Assembly (NCBI GenBank): GCA_034926235.1
Contig: JAYFRE010000109.1
Location: 1 to 9,691 of the forward strand
Source: JAYFRE01 sp034926235
GTDB lineage: Bacteria > Pseudomonadota > Alphaproteobacteria > Rhodospirillales > Magnetospirillaceae
DNA: 9,691 nt
Reading direction: 5' to 3'
Part shown: piece by piece, positions 1 to 7,320 of the stretch
Position numbering within the stretch: position 1 is the first letter of the stretch
Layout: each line of letters begins with the position of its first letter
The notes under the pieces: generated by a model
Databases searched by the model: none
Told to the model about the DNA's origin: nothing
Seen by the model: the letters and a program-made list of their open reading frames with translations, nothing else
Program-made: the position numbers and the translations under genes

Positions 1-1501
1 TGATCGGCTTGCCGTTGGCGGGCGAGAGGATGTTGTTGGTCGACATCATCAAGACGCGCGCTTCCAACTGCGCTTCCAGCGACAGCGGAACGTGCACGGC
101 CATTTGGTCGCCGTCGAAATCGGCATTGAAGGCGGTGCAGACCAACGGGTGCAGCTGGATCGCCTTGCCTTCGATCAGGGTGGGCTCGAAAGCCTGAATG
201 CCCAGACGGTGCAGGGTCGGTGCGCGGTTCAGGAAGACGGGGTGCTCGCGGATGACCTCTTCCAGGATGTCCCAGACCTCGGGCCGTTCCTTCTCGACCA
301 TGCGCTTGGCCGCCTTGATGGTGGTGGCCATACCATAGAGTTCGAGCTTGGAATAGACGAAGGGCTTGAACAGCTCCAACGCCATCTTCTTGGGCAAACC
401 GCACTGATGCAGCTTCAGCTCGGGTCCGACGGTGATGACCGAACGACCCGAATAATCGACGCGCTTACCCAGCAAGTTCTGGCGGAAGCGGCCCTGCTTG
501 CCCTTCAGCATGTCGGAAAGCGACTTCAGCGGACGCTTGTTGGCGCCGGTGATGGCACGGCCGCGCCGGCCATTGTCGAACAGGGCGTCGACCGCTTCCT
601 GCAGCATGCGCTTTTCATTGCGCACGATGATCTCGGGGGCACGCAGTTCGATCAGCCGCTTCAAACGGTTGTTGCGGTTGATGACGCGGCGATAGAGATC
701 GTTCAGATCCGAGGTGGCGAACCGGCCGCCATCCAGCGGCACCAGCGGGCGCAGTTCCGGCGGAATCACCGGAATCACTTCCAGGATCATCCATTCGGGA
801 CGCGATCCCGATTCGATGAACGCCTCGACCAGCTTCAGACGCTTGACCAGCTTCTTGCGCTTGGCTTCCGAGGTGGTTTCGCGCAGATCGACCTTAAGCT
901 GCTCCAACTCGGTGGGCAGATCGATCGCCTGCAGCATCAGGCGGATGGCTTCCGCGCCGATGCCGGCGGTGAAGCTGTCCTCGCCATATTCCTCGACCGC
1001 GTTCTGATACTGATCCTCGGTCAGCAATTCATGCAGCTTGAGACCCGTCAGGCCCGGCTCGGTGACGACATAGTTCTCGAAATAAAGGATGCGTTCGAGA
1101 TCCTTCAGCGTCATGTCGATCAAAAGACCGATGCGGCTGGGCAGCGACTTCAGGAACCAGATATGCGCAACCGGGCTGGCCAGTTCGATATGGCCCATGC
1201 GCTCGCGCCGGACCTTGGCCAAGGTGACCTCGACGCCGCACTTCTCGCAGATGATGCCGCGATATTTCATGCGCTTGTACTTGCCGCACAAGCATTCATA
1301 GTCCTTGATCGGGCCAAAGATGCGCGCGCAGAACAAGCCGTCGCGTTCGGGCTTGAACGTGCGGTAGTTGATCGTCTCGGGCTTCTTGATCTCGCCGAAA
1401 GACCAAGACCGGATACGTTCCGGGCTGGCGATCGCGATTTGGATCTGGTCAAAGGCCTGGGCGCCGCTGGCCTGACCGAAGATCTTCATCAGTTCATTCA
1501 T
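1..1501 (-). CDS. rpoC: DNA-directed RNA polymerase subunit beta' (N-terminal part, cut by window edge)
   Basis: RpoC is the largest subunit of core RNA polymerase and carries the catalytic Mg2+ site. Only the first 500 codons are present; the reading frame runs off the left edge still open. The ATG at 1501 gives MNELMKIFGQASGAQAF, a typical alphaproteobacterial start, with a purine-rich GGGAGAGAG about 6 bases upstream. The N-terminal zinc ribbon is complete: Cys70, Cys72, Cys85 and Cys88, the same numbering as E. coli. The double-psi barrel motif NADFDGDQM lies at residues 459-467 (bases 101-127), with Asp461, Asp463 and Asp465 as the Mg2+ ligands. GKRVDYSGRSVITVGP is visible near residues 345-360. 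The bridge helix, trigger loop and second zinc site would lie outside the window. The gene follows rpoB by 70 bases, as in nearly all bacteria. No oddity seen. Confidence 0.98.
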   Translation of the reverse strand, partial: MNELMKIFGQASGAQAFDQIQIAIASPERIRSWSFGEIKKPETINYRTFKPERDGLFCARIFGPIKDYECLCGKYKRMKYRGIICEKCGVEVTLAKVRRERMGHIELASPVAHIWFLKSLPSRIGLLIDMTLKDLERILYFENYVVTEPGLTGLKLHELLTEDQYQNAVEEYGEDSFTAGIGAEAIRLMLQAIDLPTELEQLKVDLRETTSEAKRKKLVKRLKLVEAFIESGSRPEWMILEVIPVIPPELRPLVPLDGGRFATSDLNDLYRRVINRNNRLKRLIELRAPEIIVRNEKRMLQEAVDALFDNGRRGRAITGANKRPLKSLSDMLKGKQGRFRQNLLGKRVDYSGRSVITVGPELKLHQCGLPKKMALELFKPFVYSKLELYGMATTIKAAKRMVEKERPEVWDILEEVIREHPVFLNRAPTLHRLGIQAFEPTLIEGKAIQLHPLVCTAFNADFDGDQMAVHVPLSLEAQLEARVLMMSTNNILSPANGKPI

Positions 1502-1523
1502 GAAATCTCTCTCCCGCTTTGGG

Positions 1524-1555
1524 AAAAATGGGGCGGAGGCGCGTCCGCCTCCGCC
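1524..1555 (-). terminator. Terminator-like hairpin in the rpoB-rpoC gap (possible attenuator or processing site)
   Basis: In the sense of transcription, GGCGGAGGCG (1555-1546 side) pairs perfectly with CGCCTCCGCC (1541-1532 side) over 10 bp around a four-base GACG loop. After CCA comes a run of five Ts (1528-1524). This is the architecture of an intrinsic terminator, although the U-tract is short and starts three bases after the stem. It lies 2-3 dozen bases after the rpoB stop and just upstream of the rpoC ribosome binding site. Because rpoC must be expressed, full termination is unlikely. Partial attenuation, mRNA stabilisation or RNase cleavage fit better. The hairpin is seen directly; the role is inference. 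Confidence 0.5.
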
Positions 1556-1571
1556 GTCTTTAAAAACCGTG

Positions 1572-4500
1572 TCAGAAGGACCGCTGGGTCAGCTCGACAT
1601 TGAGCCCCAGAGACCGCAATTCCTTGACGAGCACGTTGAAGGACTCAGGAATACCGGCCTCGAAGGTGTCGTCACCACGCACGATCGCTTCATAGACCTT
1701 GGTGCGGCCCGACACGTCATCCGACTTCACCGTCAGCATTTCCTGCAGCGTATAGGCGGCGCCATAGGCCTGAAGGGCCCACACCTCCATTTCGCCGAAG
1801 CGCTGACCGCCGAACTGCGCCTTACCGCCCAGAGGCTGCTGGGTGACCAGCGAGTAAGGTCCGATCGACCGGGCGTGAATCTTGTCGTCCACCAAGTGAT
1901 GGAGCTTCAACATATAGATGTATCCCACCGTCACCTTGCGGTCGAAATATTCGCCGGTACGGCCATCGATCAGCCGGACCTGGCCCGACGTATCGAGACC
2001 GGCCTTGTTCAGCATATCGACGATGTCGCTTTCGCGGGCGCCGTCGAACACCGGCGTCGCCATCGGCACGCCCGGAACCAGATTCTCGGACAATTCCAGG
2101 ATCTGCTTCTCGTCAAGTTCGGCGATGCCCTGCTCTTCATAGCATTTGGCATAGACGTCCTTGAGCTTCGCGCGCAGATCCTGCTCGGTCGCCTGCTGAC
2201 GCTGGTAGCTTTCCAAAAGATCGCCGATCTGGCGGCCAAGATTGGCCGACGCCCAACCCAGATGGGTTTCCAGAATCTGCCCCACATTCATGCGCGACGG
2301 CACACCCAGGGGGTTCAGGACGATATCGACCGGCTGGCCGTTCTCCAGATAAGGCATGTCCTCGTCCGGCATGATGCGCGAGATCACGCCCTTGTTGCCG
2401 TGACGGCCGGCCATCTTGTCGCCCGATTGCAGCTTGCGCTTCACCGCGACGAACACCTTGACCATCTTCATCACGCCGGGCGGCAGTTCGTCGCCCCGCT
2501 GCAGCTTCTCGACCTTGTCCTCGAAACGCTTCTGCAACCGATCGACGCCGTCATCGAAGGACTTCTTCAAGGCTTCGATGTCGGTCATGGTCGCATCGTC
2601 ATCAACCGCGATGCCCCGCCACTGGCTGGGATGCAACGTGGCCAGCTGTTCCTCGGTGACGGCGCTGCCGGGCTTCAGGCCCTTCGGTCCGTTGACCAGA
2701 ATCCGTCCCAGCAGCAGACCCTTCAGACGGCCGAAGAAGGACCGTTCCAGAATCACCCGCTCGTCGCTGCGGTCCTTGGCCAGACGCTCGATCTCGGACC
2801 GTTCGATGGCCAGAGCGCGCTCGTCCTTTTCGACGCCGCGGCGCGAGAACACCCGCACCTCGACGATCGTTCCCGCCACACCCGGCGGCAGCCGCAGGCT
2901 GGTATCGCGCACGTCCGACGCTTTTTCGCCGAAGATGGCGCGCAAGAGCTTCTCTTCCGGCGTCATCGGCGATTCGCCCTTCGGCGTCACCTTGCCGACC
3001 AGAATGTCGCCCGGCTTGACCTCGGCCCCGATATAGACGATGCCGGCCTCGTCGAGATTCTTGAGCGCCTCTTCGCCGACATTGGGGATGTCGCGGGTGA
3101 TTTCTTCCTGGCCCAGCTTGGTGTCGCGGGCCATGACCTCGAACTCCTCGATATGGATCGAGGTGTAGACGTCATCGCGCACGATACGCTCGGAGATCAG
3201 GATCGAATCTTCGAAGTTGTAGCCGTTCCAGGGCATGAAGGCGACCAGCACATTGCGCCCCAGGGCCAGCTCGCCCATCTGGGTCGACGGACCGTCGGCG
3301 ATGATGTCGCCCTTCTGCACATAGTCGCCGACCTTCACCAGAGGACGCTGCGTGATGCAGGTGTTCTGGTTGGACCGCTGGAACTTCAGCAGATTGTAGA
3401 TATCGACGCCCGAAGCCGAGGCCTGGGTCTCTTCGGTCGCACGCACCACGATGCGGGTCGCGTCAACCTGATCGACCACGCCCGGACGGCGCGCGGCAAT
3501 GGCCGCGCCCGAATCGCGGGCGACCGCCTGCTCCATGCCGGTGCCGACCAGCGGCGCTTCGGCCTTCAGAAGCGGCACCGCCTGACGCTGCATGTTCGAG
3601 CCCATCAAGGCGCGGTTGGCGTCATCGTTTTCCAGGAACGGAATCAACGCCGCCGCGACCGAGACAAGCTGCTTGGGCGAGACGTCGATGAAATTGATCT
3701 CGGAGGGCGGCACCAGGACGAAATCGCTGGCCTGACGGCAGCTGACCAGATCCTCGGTGAAGGAATTGTCCGAATTCAGCGGCGCGTTGGCCTGGGCGAC
3801 GGTGTAGCGCCCTTCCTCCATCGCCGACATATAGACCACCTCGTCGGTGACGCGGCCATCGACGACGCGGCGATAGGGGCTTTCGATAAAGCCATACTGA
3901 TTGACGCGGGCATAGGTGGCCAGCGAGTTGATCAGACCGATATTCGGACCTTCCGGCGTTTCAATCGGGCAGATGCGGCCGTAATGGGTCGGGTGCACGT
4001 CGCGCACCTCGAAACCGGCGCGCTCGCGGGTCAGACCGCCCGGCCCCAGGGCCGAAAGACGACGCTTATGCGTGATCTCGGACAAGGGGTTGGTCTGGTC
4101 CATGAACTGCGAAAGCTGCGAGGAACCGAAGAACTCGCGCACCGCCGCCGCTGCCGGCTTGGCGTTGATCAGATCATGCGGCATGACCGAATCGATATCG
4201 ACCGAGGACATGCGCTCGCGGATTGCCCGCTCCATGCGCAAAAGCCCCAGACGATACTGGTTCTCCATCAGTTCGCCCACGGAACGGACGCGACGGTTGC
4301 CCAGATGGTCGATGTCGTCGATTTCGCCCCGCCCGTCCTTCAGTTCGGCCAGGACCTTGATGACACCCAGAATGTCGTGCTTCCGGAGCGTGCGCACCGT
4401 GTCGGGAACGTCGGTGAACCCAAGGCGGGAATTCATCTTCACCCGGCCGACGGCGGACAGATCGTAGCGTTCGGAATCGAAGAACAGGCCATGGAACAGC

Positions 4501-5741
4501 GCTTCGGCCGTTTCCAGGGTCGGCGGTTCGCCCGGGCGCATGACCCGGTAGATGTCGATCAGCGCTTCCTCGCGGCAGGTATTCTTGTCCGCGGCCAGGG
4601 TGTTGCGCAGATAGGGACCGACATTGATATGGTCGATCGCCAGCACCGGCAATTCGCCGATCCCCGCATTTTCCAGCTCGGTCAGACGGGTGGCGTCCAA
4701 CTCGTCGCCGGCCTCGATATAAATCTCGCCGGTTTCTTCATTGACGAGGTCCTGGGCGATGTAGGAGCCCAGCAGATCCGCCTGCGTGACCAGAATCTCG
4801 GTCAGCCCGCCCTCGCGCAGCTTCTTGGCCGTGCGCGGGGTCATCTTGGTGCCGGCCGTCGCCACCACCTGGCCGCTCTCGGCGTCGATCAGGTCATAGG
4901 TGAGCTTGACGCCCTTCAGACGCTCGGCGTCGAAGACGGTCTTCCAGCCGGAAGGACCACGGGTATAAAGCACCGTGTCATAGAAATAATTGAGGATTTC
5001 CTCGGACGACATACCACTGACCAGCGCATGGTCCAAAGGCTTGTCGCCGTTCTCGGCGCGCAAAGCCTCGGTCTTCGCCGAATCGAGCGCATAGAGCAGC
5101 GTCGTAACCGGCAGCTTGCGGCGGCGATCGATGCGCACATAGACGAGATCCTTGGCGTCGAACTCGAAGTCCAGCCAGGAGCCGCGATAGGGAATGACGC
5201 GGGCGGCGAACAGGAACTTGCCCGACGAATGGGTCTTGCCCTTGTCATGGTCAAAGAACACGCCCGGGCTGCGGTGCATCTGGCTGACGATGACGCGCTC
5301 GGTGCCGTTGATGACGAAGGTGCCGTTGGCCGTCATCAAGGGCATGTCGCCCATATAGACGTCCTGTTCCTTGATGTCGCGAATCGAGCGCGAGCCCGTT
5401 TCCTCGTCGATGTCCCACACCACCAGGCGCAAGGTCACCTTCAAGGGGGCCGCGAACGTCATGCCGCGCTGCTGGCATTCCTCGACATCGTATTTCGGCG
5501 TCTCAAGCTCGTATTTGACGAATTCGAGCGTGCCCCGCTCGGAGAAGTCCTTGATCGGGAAAACCGATTTCAGCACTTCCTGCAGGCCAACATTGGCGCG
5601 CTGCTCGGGAATGGTGTCCATCTGCAGGAAATGATCGTAGGAACTCTTCTGAACCTCGATCAGATTGGGCATGGGCGCGACCGAAGGAATACGGCCGAAA
5701 TTCTTCCGTACCCGCCTGCGTCCCGTATAGGATTTGACCAT
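1572..5741 (-). CDS. rpoB: DNA-directed RNA polymerase subunit beta
   Basis: RpoB is the second large subunit of core RNA polymerase and forms one side of the active-site cleft and the rifampicin pocket. The protein is 1389 residues (MVKSYTGRRRVRKNFGRI to LNVELTQRSF), longer than in E. coli but usual for Alphaproteobacteria. The ATG at 5741 follows GAGGAG (5747-5752) by five bases. Rifampicin cluster I, GSSQLSQFMDQTNPLSEITH, starts at Gly539. The positions equivalent to E. coli Asp516, His526 and Ser531 are Asp548, His558 and Ser563, all wild type, so the sequence predicts a rifampicin-sensitive enzyme. The active-site acidic pair is Glu844-Asp845 in NFEDSI, and the conserved lysines are Lys1109 and Lys1117 in GDKMAGRHGNKG. 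GEMEVWAL near residue 1318 marks the C-terminal clamp segment. It follows rplL after an unusually structured 263-base gap. Confidence 0.99.
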   Translation of the reverse strand: MVKSYTGRRRVRKNFGRIPSVAPMPNLIEVQKSSYDHFLQMDTIPEQRANVGLQEVLKSVFPIKDFSERGTLEFVKYELETPKYDVEECQQRGMTFAAPLKVTLRLVVWDIDEETGSRSIRDIKEQDVYMGDMPLMTANGTFVINGTERVIVSQMHRSPGVFFDHDKGKTHSSGKFLFAARVIPYRGSWLDFEFDAKDLVYVRIDRRRKLPVTTLLYALDSAKTEALRAENGDKPLDHALVSGMSSEEILNYFYDTVLYTRGPSGWKTVFDAERLKGVKLTYDLIDAESGQVVATAGTKMTPRTAKKLREGGLTEILVTQADLLGSYIAQDLVNEETGEIYIEAGDELDATRLTELENAGIGELPVLAIDHINVGPYLRNTLAADKNTCREEALIDIYRVMRPGEPPTLETAEALFHGLFFDSERYDLSAVGRVKMNSRLGFTDVPDTVRTLRKHDILGVIKVLAELKDGRGEIDDIDHLGNRRVRSVGELMENQYRLGLLRMERAIRERMSSVDIDSVMPHDLINAKPAAAAVREFFGSSQLSQFMDQTNPLSEITHKRRLSALGPGGLTRERAGFEVRDVHPTHYGRICPIETPEGPNIGLINSLATYARVNQYGFIESPYRRVVDGRVTDEVVYMSAMEEGRYTVAQANAPLNSDNSFTEDLVSCRQASDFVLVPPSEINFIDVSPKQLVSVAAALIPFLENDDANRALMGSNMQRQAVPLLKAEAPLVGTGMEQAVARDSGAAIAARRPGVVDQVDATRIVVRATEETQASASGVDIYNLLKFQRSNQNTCITQRPLVKVGDYVQKGDIIADGPSTQMGELALGRNVLVAFMPWNGYNFEDSILISERIVRDDVYTSIHIEEFEVMARDTKLGQEEITRDIPNVGEEALKNLDEAGIVYIGAEVKPGDILVGKVTPKGESPMTPEEKLLRAIFGEKASDVRDTSLRLPPGVAGTIVEVRVFSRRGVEKDERALAIERSEIERLAKDRSDERVILERSFFGRLKGLLLGRILVNGPKGLKPGSAVTEEQLATLHPSQWRGIAVDDDATMTDIEALKKSFDDGVDRLQKRFEDKVEKLQRGDELPPGVMKMVKVFVAVKRKLQSGDKMAGRHGNKGVISRIMPDEDMPYLENGQPVDIVLNPLGVPSRMNVGQILETHLGWASANLGRQIGDLLESYQRQQATEQDLRAKLKDVYAKCYEEQGIAELDEKQILELSENLVPGVPMATPVFDGARESDIVDMLNKAGLDTSGQVRLIDGRTGEYFDRKVTVGYIYMLKLHHLVDDKIHARSIGPYSLVTQQPLGGKAQFGGQRFGEMEVWALQAYGAAYTLQEMLTVKSDDVSGRTKVYEAIVRGDDTFEAGIPESFNVLVKELRSLGLNVELTQRSF

Positions 5742-6004
5742 TGCCGCTCCTCGTGCACTCGTCGGTTAAGCTTGCGCTCATCTCTCGGTCGACATTCGGG
5801 TTCCAATCTTAAAACCTGGGTCCCGACCGTCTTCGGACATACCGCCGGCTGTAAAAAAAACGCCGGCAATAAAGAATGATCTTGAACGAAATTCCTTAAC
5901 GAATCGCCCTGCGGCATCCGACGCCAAGGGCTTCCAGCGCCACAAGGCCGGGACGCGAAATTCTTCGCCTCCCGACCTTGGCACGGACAACGCACAAGGC
6001 GTTG
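5742..6004 (-). other. rplL-rpoB intergenic leader with several hairpins
   Basis: This 263-base stretch has no convincing gene. Read in the sense of transcription it holds, in order: a short stem CAACGC/GCGTTG right after the rplL stop (5988-6004); a long hairpin (5944-5979); a hairpin GCCCT/AGGGC with inner GGC/GCC pairing (5906-5931); an AT-richer stretch (about 5869-5905); and an eight-T tract between two GCCGGC copies (5844-5867). In E. coli the same gap carries a partial terminator and an RNase III site that lower rpoB relative to rplL. A similar role here is inference. I could not match a clear -35/-10 pair. Open frames that run from here into rpoB lack a credible ribosome binding site and look spurious. 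Confidence 0.6.
5944..5979 (-). promoter_or_regulatory. 16-bp hairpin in the rplL-rpoB gap
   Basis: The arms 5979-5964 (AAGGTCGGGAGGCGAA in the sense of transcription) and 5959-5944 (TTCGCGTCCCGGCCTT) pair over 16 positions with one G-U wobble and one G-G mismatch, closing a four-base loop GAAT. No T-run follows, so this is not a standard intrinsic terminator. Its place, shortly after rplL and before rpoB, matches where E. coli has an RNase III cleavage stem. A processing or stabilising role is inferred, not shown. Confidence 0.5.
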
Positions 6005-6379
6005 TTACTTGACCTCGACCTTGGCACCAGCCTCTTCGAGAACCTTCTTGAACTTGGCAGCGTCGTCCTTATTGACGCCTTCCTTGACCGGCTTCGGCGC
6101 GCCTTCGACCAGGTCCTTGGCTTCCTTCAGGCCCAGGCCGGTGATTGCGCGCACTTCCTTGATCACATTGATCTTCTTGTCGCCCGCTTCGACCAGGATC
6201 ACGTCGAATTCGGTCTTTTCCTCGGCGGGAGCAGCAGCGGCAGCGCCCGGCGCGGCGGCAACGGCCACCGGCGCGGCGGCGGAAACGCCCCACTTCTCTT
6301 CGAGCATCTTCGACAGCTCGGCCGCCTCAATGACGGTCAGAGCGGACAGTTCATCAACCAGTTTGGCAAGATCGGCCAT
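6005..6379 (-). CDS. rplL: 50S ribosomal protein L7/L12
   Basis: L7/L12 is the multi-copy stalk protein of the large subunit. It recruits and activates the translational GTPases EF-Tu, EF-G, IF2 and RF3. The 124-residue product has the full family layout: an N-terminal dimerisation and L10-binding helix pair (about 1-32), a flexible Ala/Pro-rich hinge (about 33-54) and a compact C-terminal domain (about 56-124). The factor-binding surface lies in the latter, in NVIKEVRAITGLGLKEAKDL at residues 71-90. The ATG at 6379 is preceded by GGAGAG (6388-6393) at eight bases. It follows rplJ by 48 bases. I see no terminator in that short gap, so the two genes are very probably cotranscribed, as expected for partners in one complex. 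Length and sequence are ordinary. Confidence 0.98.
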   Translation of the reverse strand: MADLAKLVDELSALTVIEAAELSKMLEEKWGVSAAAPVAVAAAPGAAAAAPAEEKTEFDVILVEAGDKKINVIKEVRAITGLGLKEAKDLVEGAPKPVKEGVNKDDAAKFKKVLEEAGAKVEVK

Positions 6380-6427
6380 TTTCTTAACTCTCCAAAATAA
6401 GCTTGATTCGGGATTTTTCCAGGGGCT

Positions 6428-6946
6428 TTACGCAGCCTCGTCCTTTTTCGCATAGGCGCTGAGCACGCGGGCGACTTGGCCGCCCGGAGCTTGGAGCACG
6501 GAAGCAATGCGAGTGGCGGGCGTCTGAAGCATCCCCACCAGCCTGGCGCGCAGTTCGTCGAGCGACGGCAGGGTAGCGAGCGCCTTGACGCCCTCCACAT
6601 CCAGCACGTTGCTGCCGAAACCGGCACCAAGGATGACGAGCTTCTCGTTGGTCTTGGCGAAATCCACAACCGCCTTGGCCGCAGCCACCGGATCCGTCGA
6701 ATAGGCAATCGCCGTCGGACCAGTGAAAATGTGGCTCAGGGGCTCGAACTTCGTACCCGCCAGGGCAAGACGCGTGAGCCGGTTCTTCGTCACCTTGAAG
6801 CTGGCGCCAGCGGCACGAACCTTCTCGCGGAGAACCGTGCTTTCCGCCACCGTCAACCCCTTGTTATGGGTGACGACGACAAGCTCGGCTTCCTCGAAAT
6901 AACCGTGCAACTCGGCGACCAACTCTGACTTTTGATTACGGTCCAC
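6428..6946 (-). CDS. rplJ: 50S ribosomal protein L10
   Basis: L10 anchors the L7/L12 dimers to 23S rRNA next to L11 and, as the L10-L12 complex, is the known translational repressor of its own operon. I choose the GTG at 6946, giving VDRNQKSELVAEL and 172 residues, a usual alphaproteobacterial length. This start has GGAG (6953-6956) six bases upstream. An in-frame GTG at 6958 would add four residues but lacks a Shine-Dalgarno sequence. The N-terminal globular domain carries LVVVTHNKGLTVAE and FKVTKNRLTRLAL, the RNA-binding part; the C-terminal helix from about residue 130 (ELRARLVGML onward) ends in KKDEAA and binds L7/L12 dimers. It lies 390 bases after rplA, behind a structured leader, and 48 bases before rplL. 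No defects seen. Confidence 0.97.
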   Translation of the reverse strand: MDRNQKSELVAELHGYFEEAELVVVTHNKGLTVAESTVLREKVRAAGASFKVTKNRLTRLALAGTKFEPLSHIFTGPTAIAYSTDPVAAAKAVVDFAKTNEKLVILGAGFGSNVLDVEGVKALATLPSLDELRARLVGMLQTPATRIASVLQAPGGQVARVLSAYAKKDEAA

Positions 6947-6964
6947 GTTGGTCTCCACAAAACT

Positions 6965-6993
6965 GCCGGATGAGCCGGGACCGGTTCATCGGC
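6965..6993 (-). promoter_or_regulatory. Hairpin upstream of the rplJ ribosome binding site
   Basis: In the sense of transcription the arms are GCCGATGAACCGG (6993-6981) and CCGGCTCATCCGGC (6978-6965). They pair as GCCG/CGGC, ATGA/TCAT and CCGG/CCGG, with one bulged G and one A-C mismatch. AGTTTTG follows directly, then the Shine-Dalgarno GGAG at 6956-6953. The short T-run makes it faintly terminator-like. Its closeness to the ribosome binding site also fits translational control by the upstream L10 leader. The fold is visible; the function is inferred. Confidence 0.4.
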
Positions 6994-7184
6994 AACTTCG
7001 CCTTGGCTCCTGCCGCCTCATCCGCGGCGTCGGGACCGATCCGGCGTCCACGAACCGCCTCGTTTCGAGGCGGCCGTCTCGGCCAAACCCGTCCTCCCTT
7101 GCCGGCAGGAACCGGTTGGCCTGTCCCAGAATTCAAGCCGTGGCCGATCGCCCCAAAGGCCGACCGGAAACGATCTTCAAAACT

Positions 7185-7249
7185 CTGTCTCGGCAGGCGA
7201 CTATCGTCTTCAAACGCCCCAAATCGGGCGCACCTGCGGTCTTGGACAG
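7185..7249 (-). ncRNA. Candidate ribosomal protein L10 leader (autoregulatory mRNA element)
   Basis: Read in the sense of transcription, an outer stem CTGTC/GACAG (7249-7245 with 7189-7185) and an inner stem GCAGGTG/CGCCTGC (7237-7231 with 7199-7193, one G-U) enclose an asymmetric loop CAAGACC opposite CGA. This can form a kink-turn: three-base bulge CAA followed by tandem G-A pairs. A small hairpin CGCCC/GGGCG (7230-7215) lies inside. The sequences CCAAGACCGCAGG and CCTGC followed by AGAC resemble what I recall of the E. coli rplJ leader, and L10 leaders are known to bind L10-L12 through a kink-turn. It lies upstream of rplJ, as required. Binding would repress rplJ-rplL when L10 is in excess. 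Confidence 0.75.
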
Positions 7250-7292
7250 GGTAGTCCGCCGAATGGGTGCATCACCCACGCGGCTTTCTCCA

Positions 7293-7320
7293 TCCTTTCC
7301 GGTCCGAAAACCGGAAAGGA
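7293..7320 (-). promoter_or_regulatory. Perfect 11-bp hairpin after rplA
   Basis: TCCTTTCCGGT (7320-7310) pairs without mismatch with ACCGGAAAGGA (7303-7293) around a six-base loop, 16 bases after the rplA stop. The following bases are TGGAGAAAG, so there is no U-tract and a classical intrinsic terminator is not supported. It may mark the 3' end of the rplK-rplA message after processing, or stabilise it against 3' exonucleases. It could also be a Rho-dependent end point; the sequence does not decide. Confidence 0.45.

Noticed and set aside
92..1603. A 503-codon plus-strand frame opposite rpoC
   Set aside because: Same antisense shadow effect; the minus-strand frame encodes unmistakable RpoC with intact zinc and Mg2+ motifs.
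1500..5879. A 1459-codon open frame on the plus strand opposite rpoB
   Set aside because: It mirrors rpoB almost end to end, as expected when GC-biased codon use keeps an antisense frame open. Its translation is rich in Arg, Gln, Asp and His and matches no family I know, and there is no ribosome binding site or promoter evidence.
5660..5995. Minus-strand frames running from the rplL-rpoB gap into rpoB in another frame
   Set aside because: They lack a ribosome binding site, overlap the true rpoB start and give low-complexity, unfamiliar peptides.
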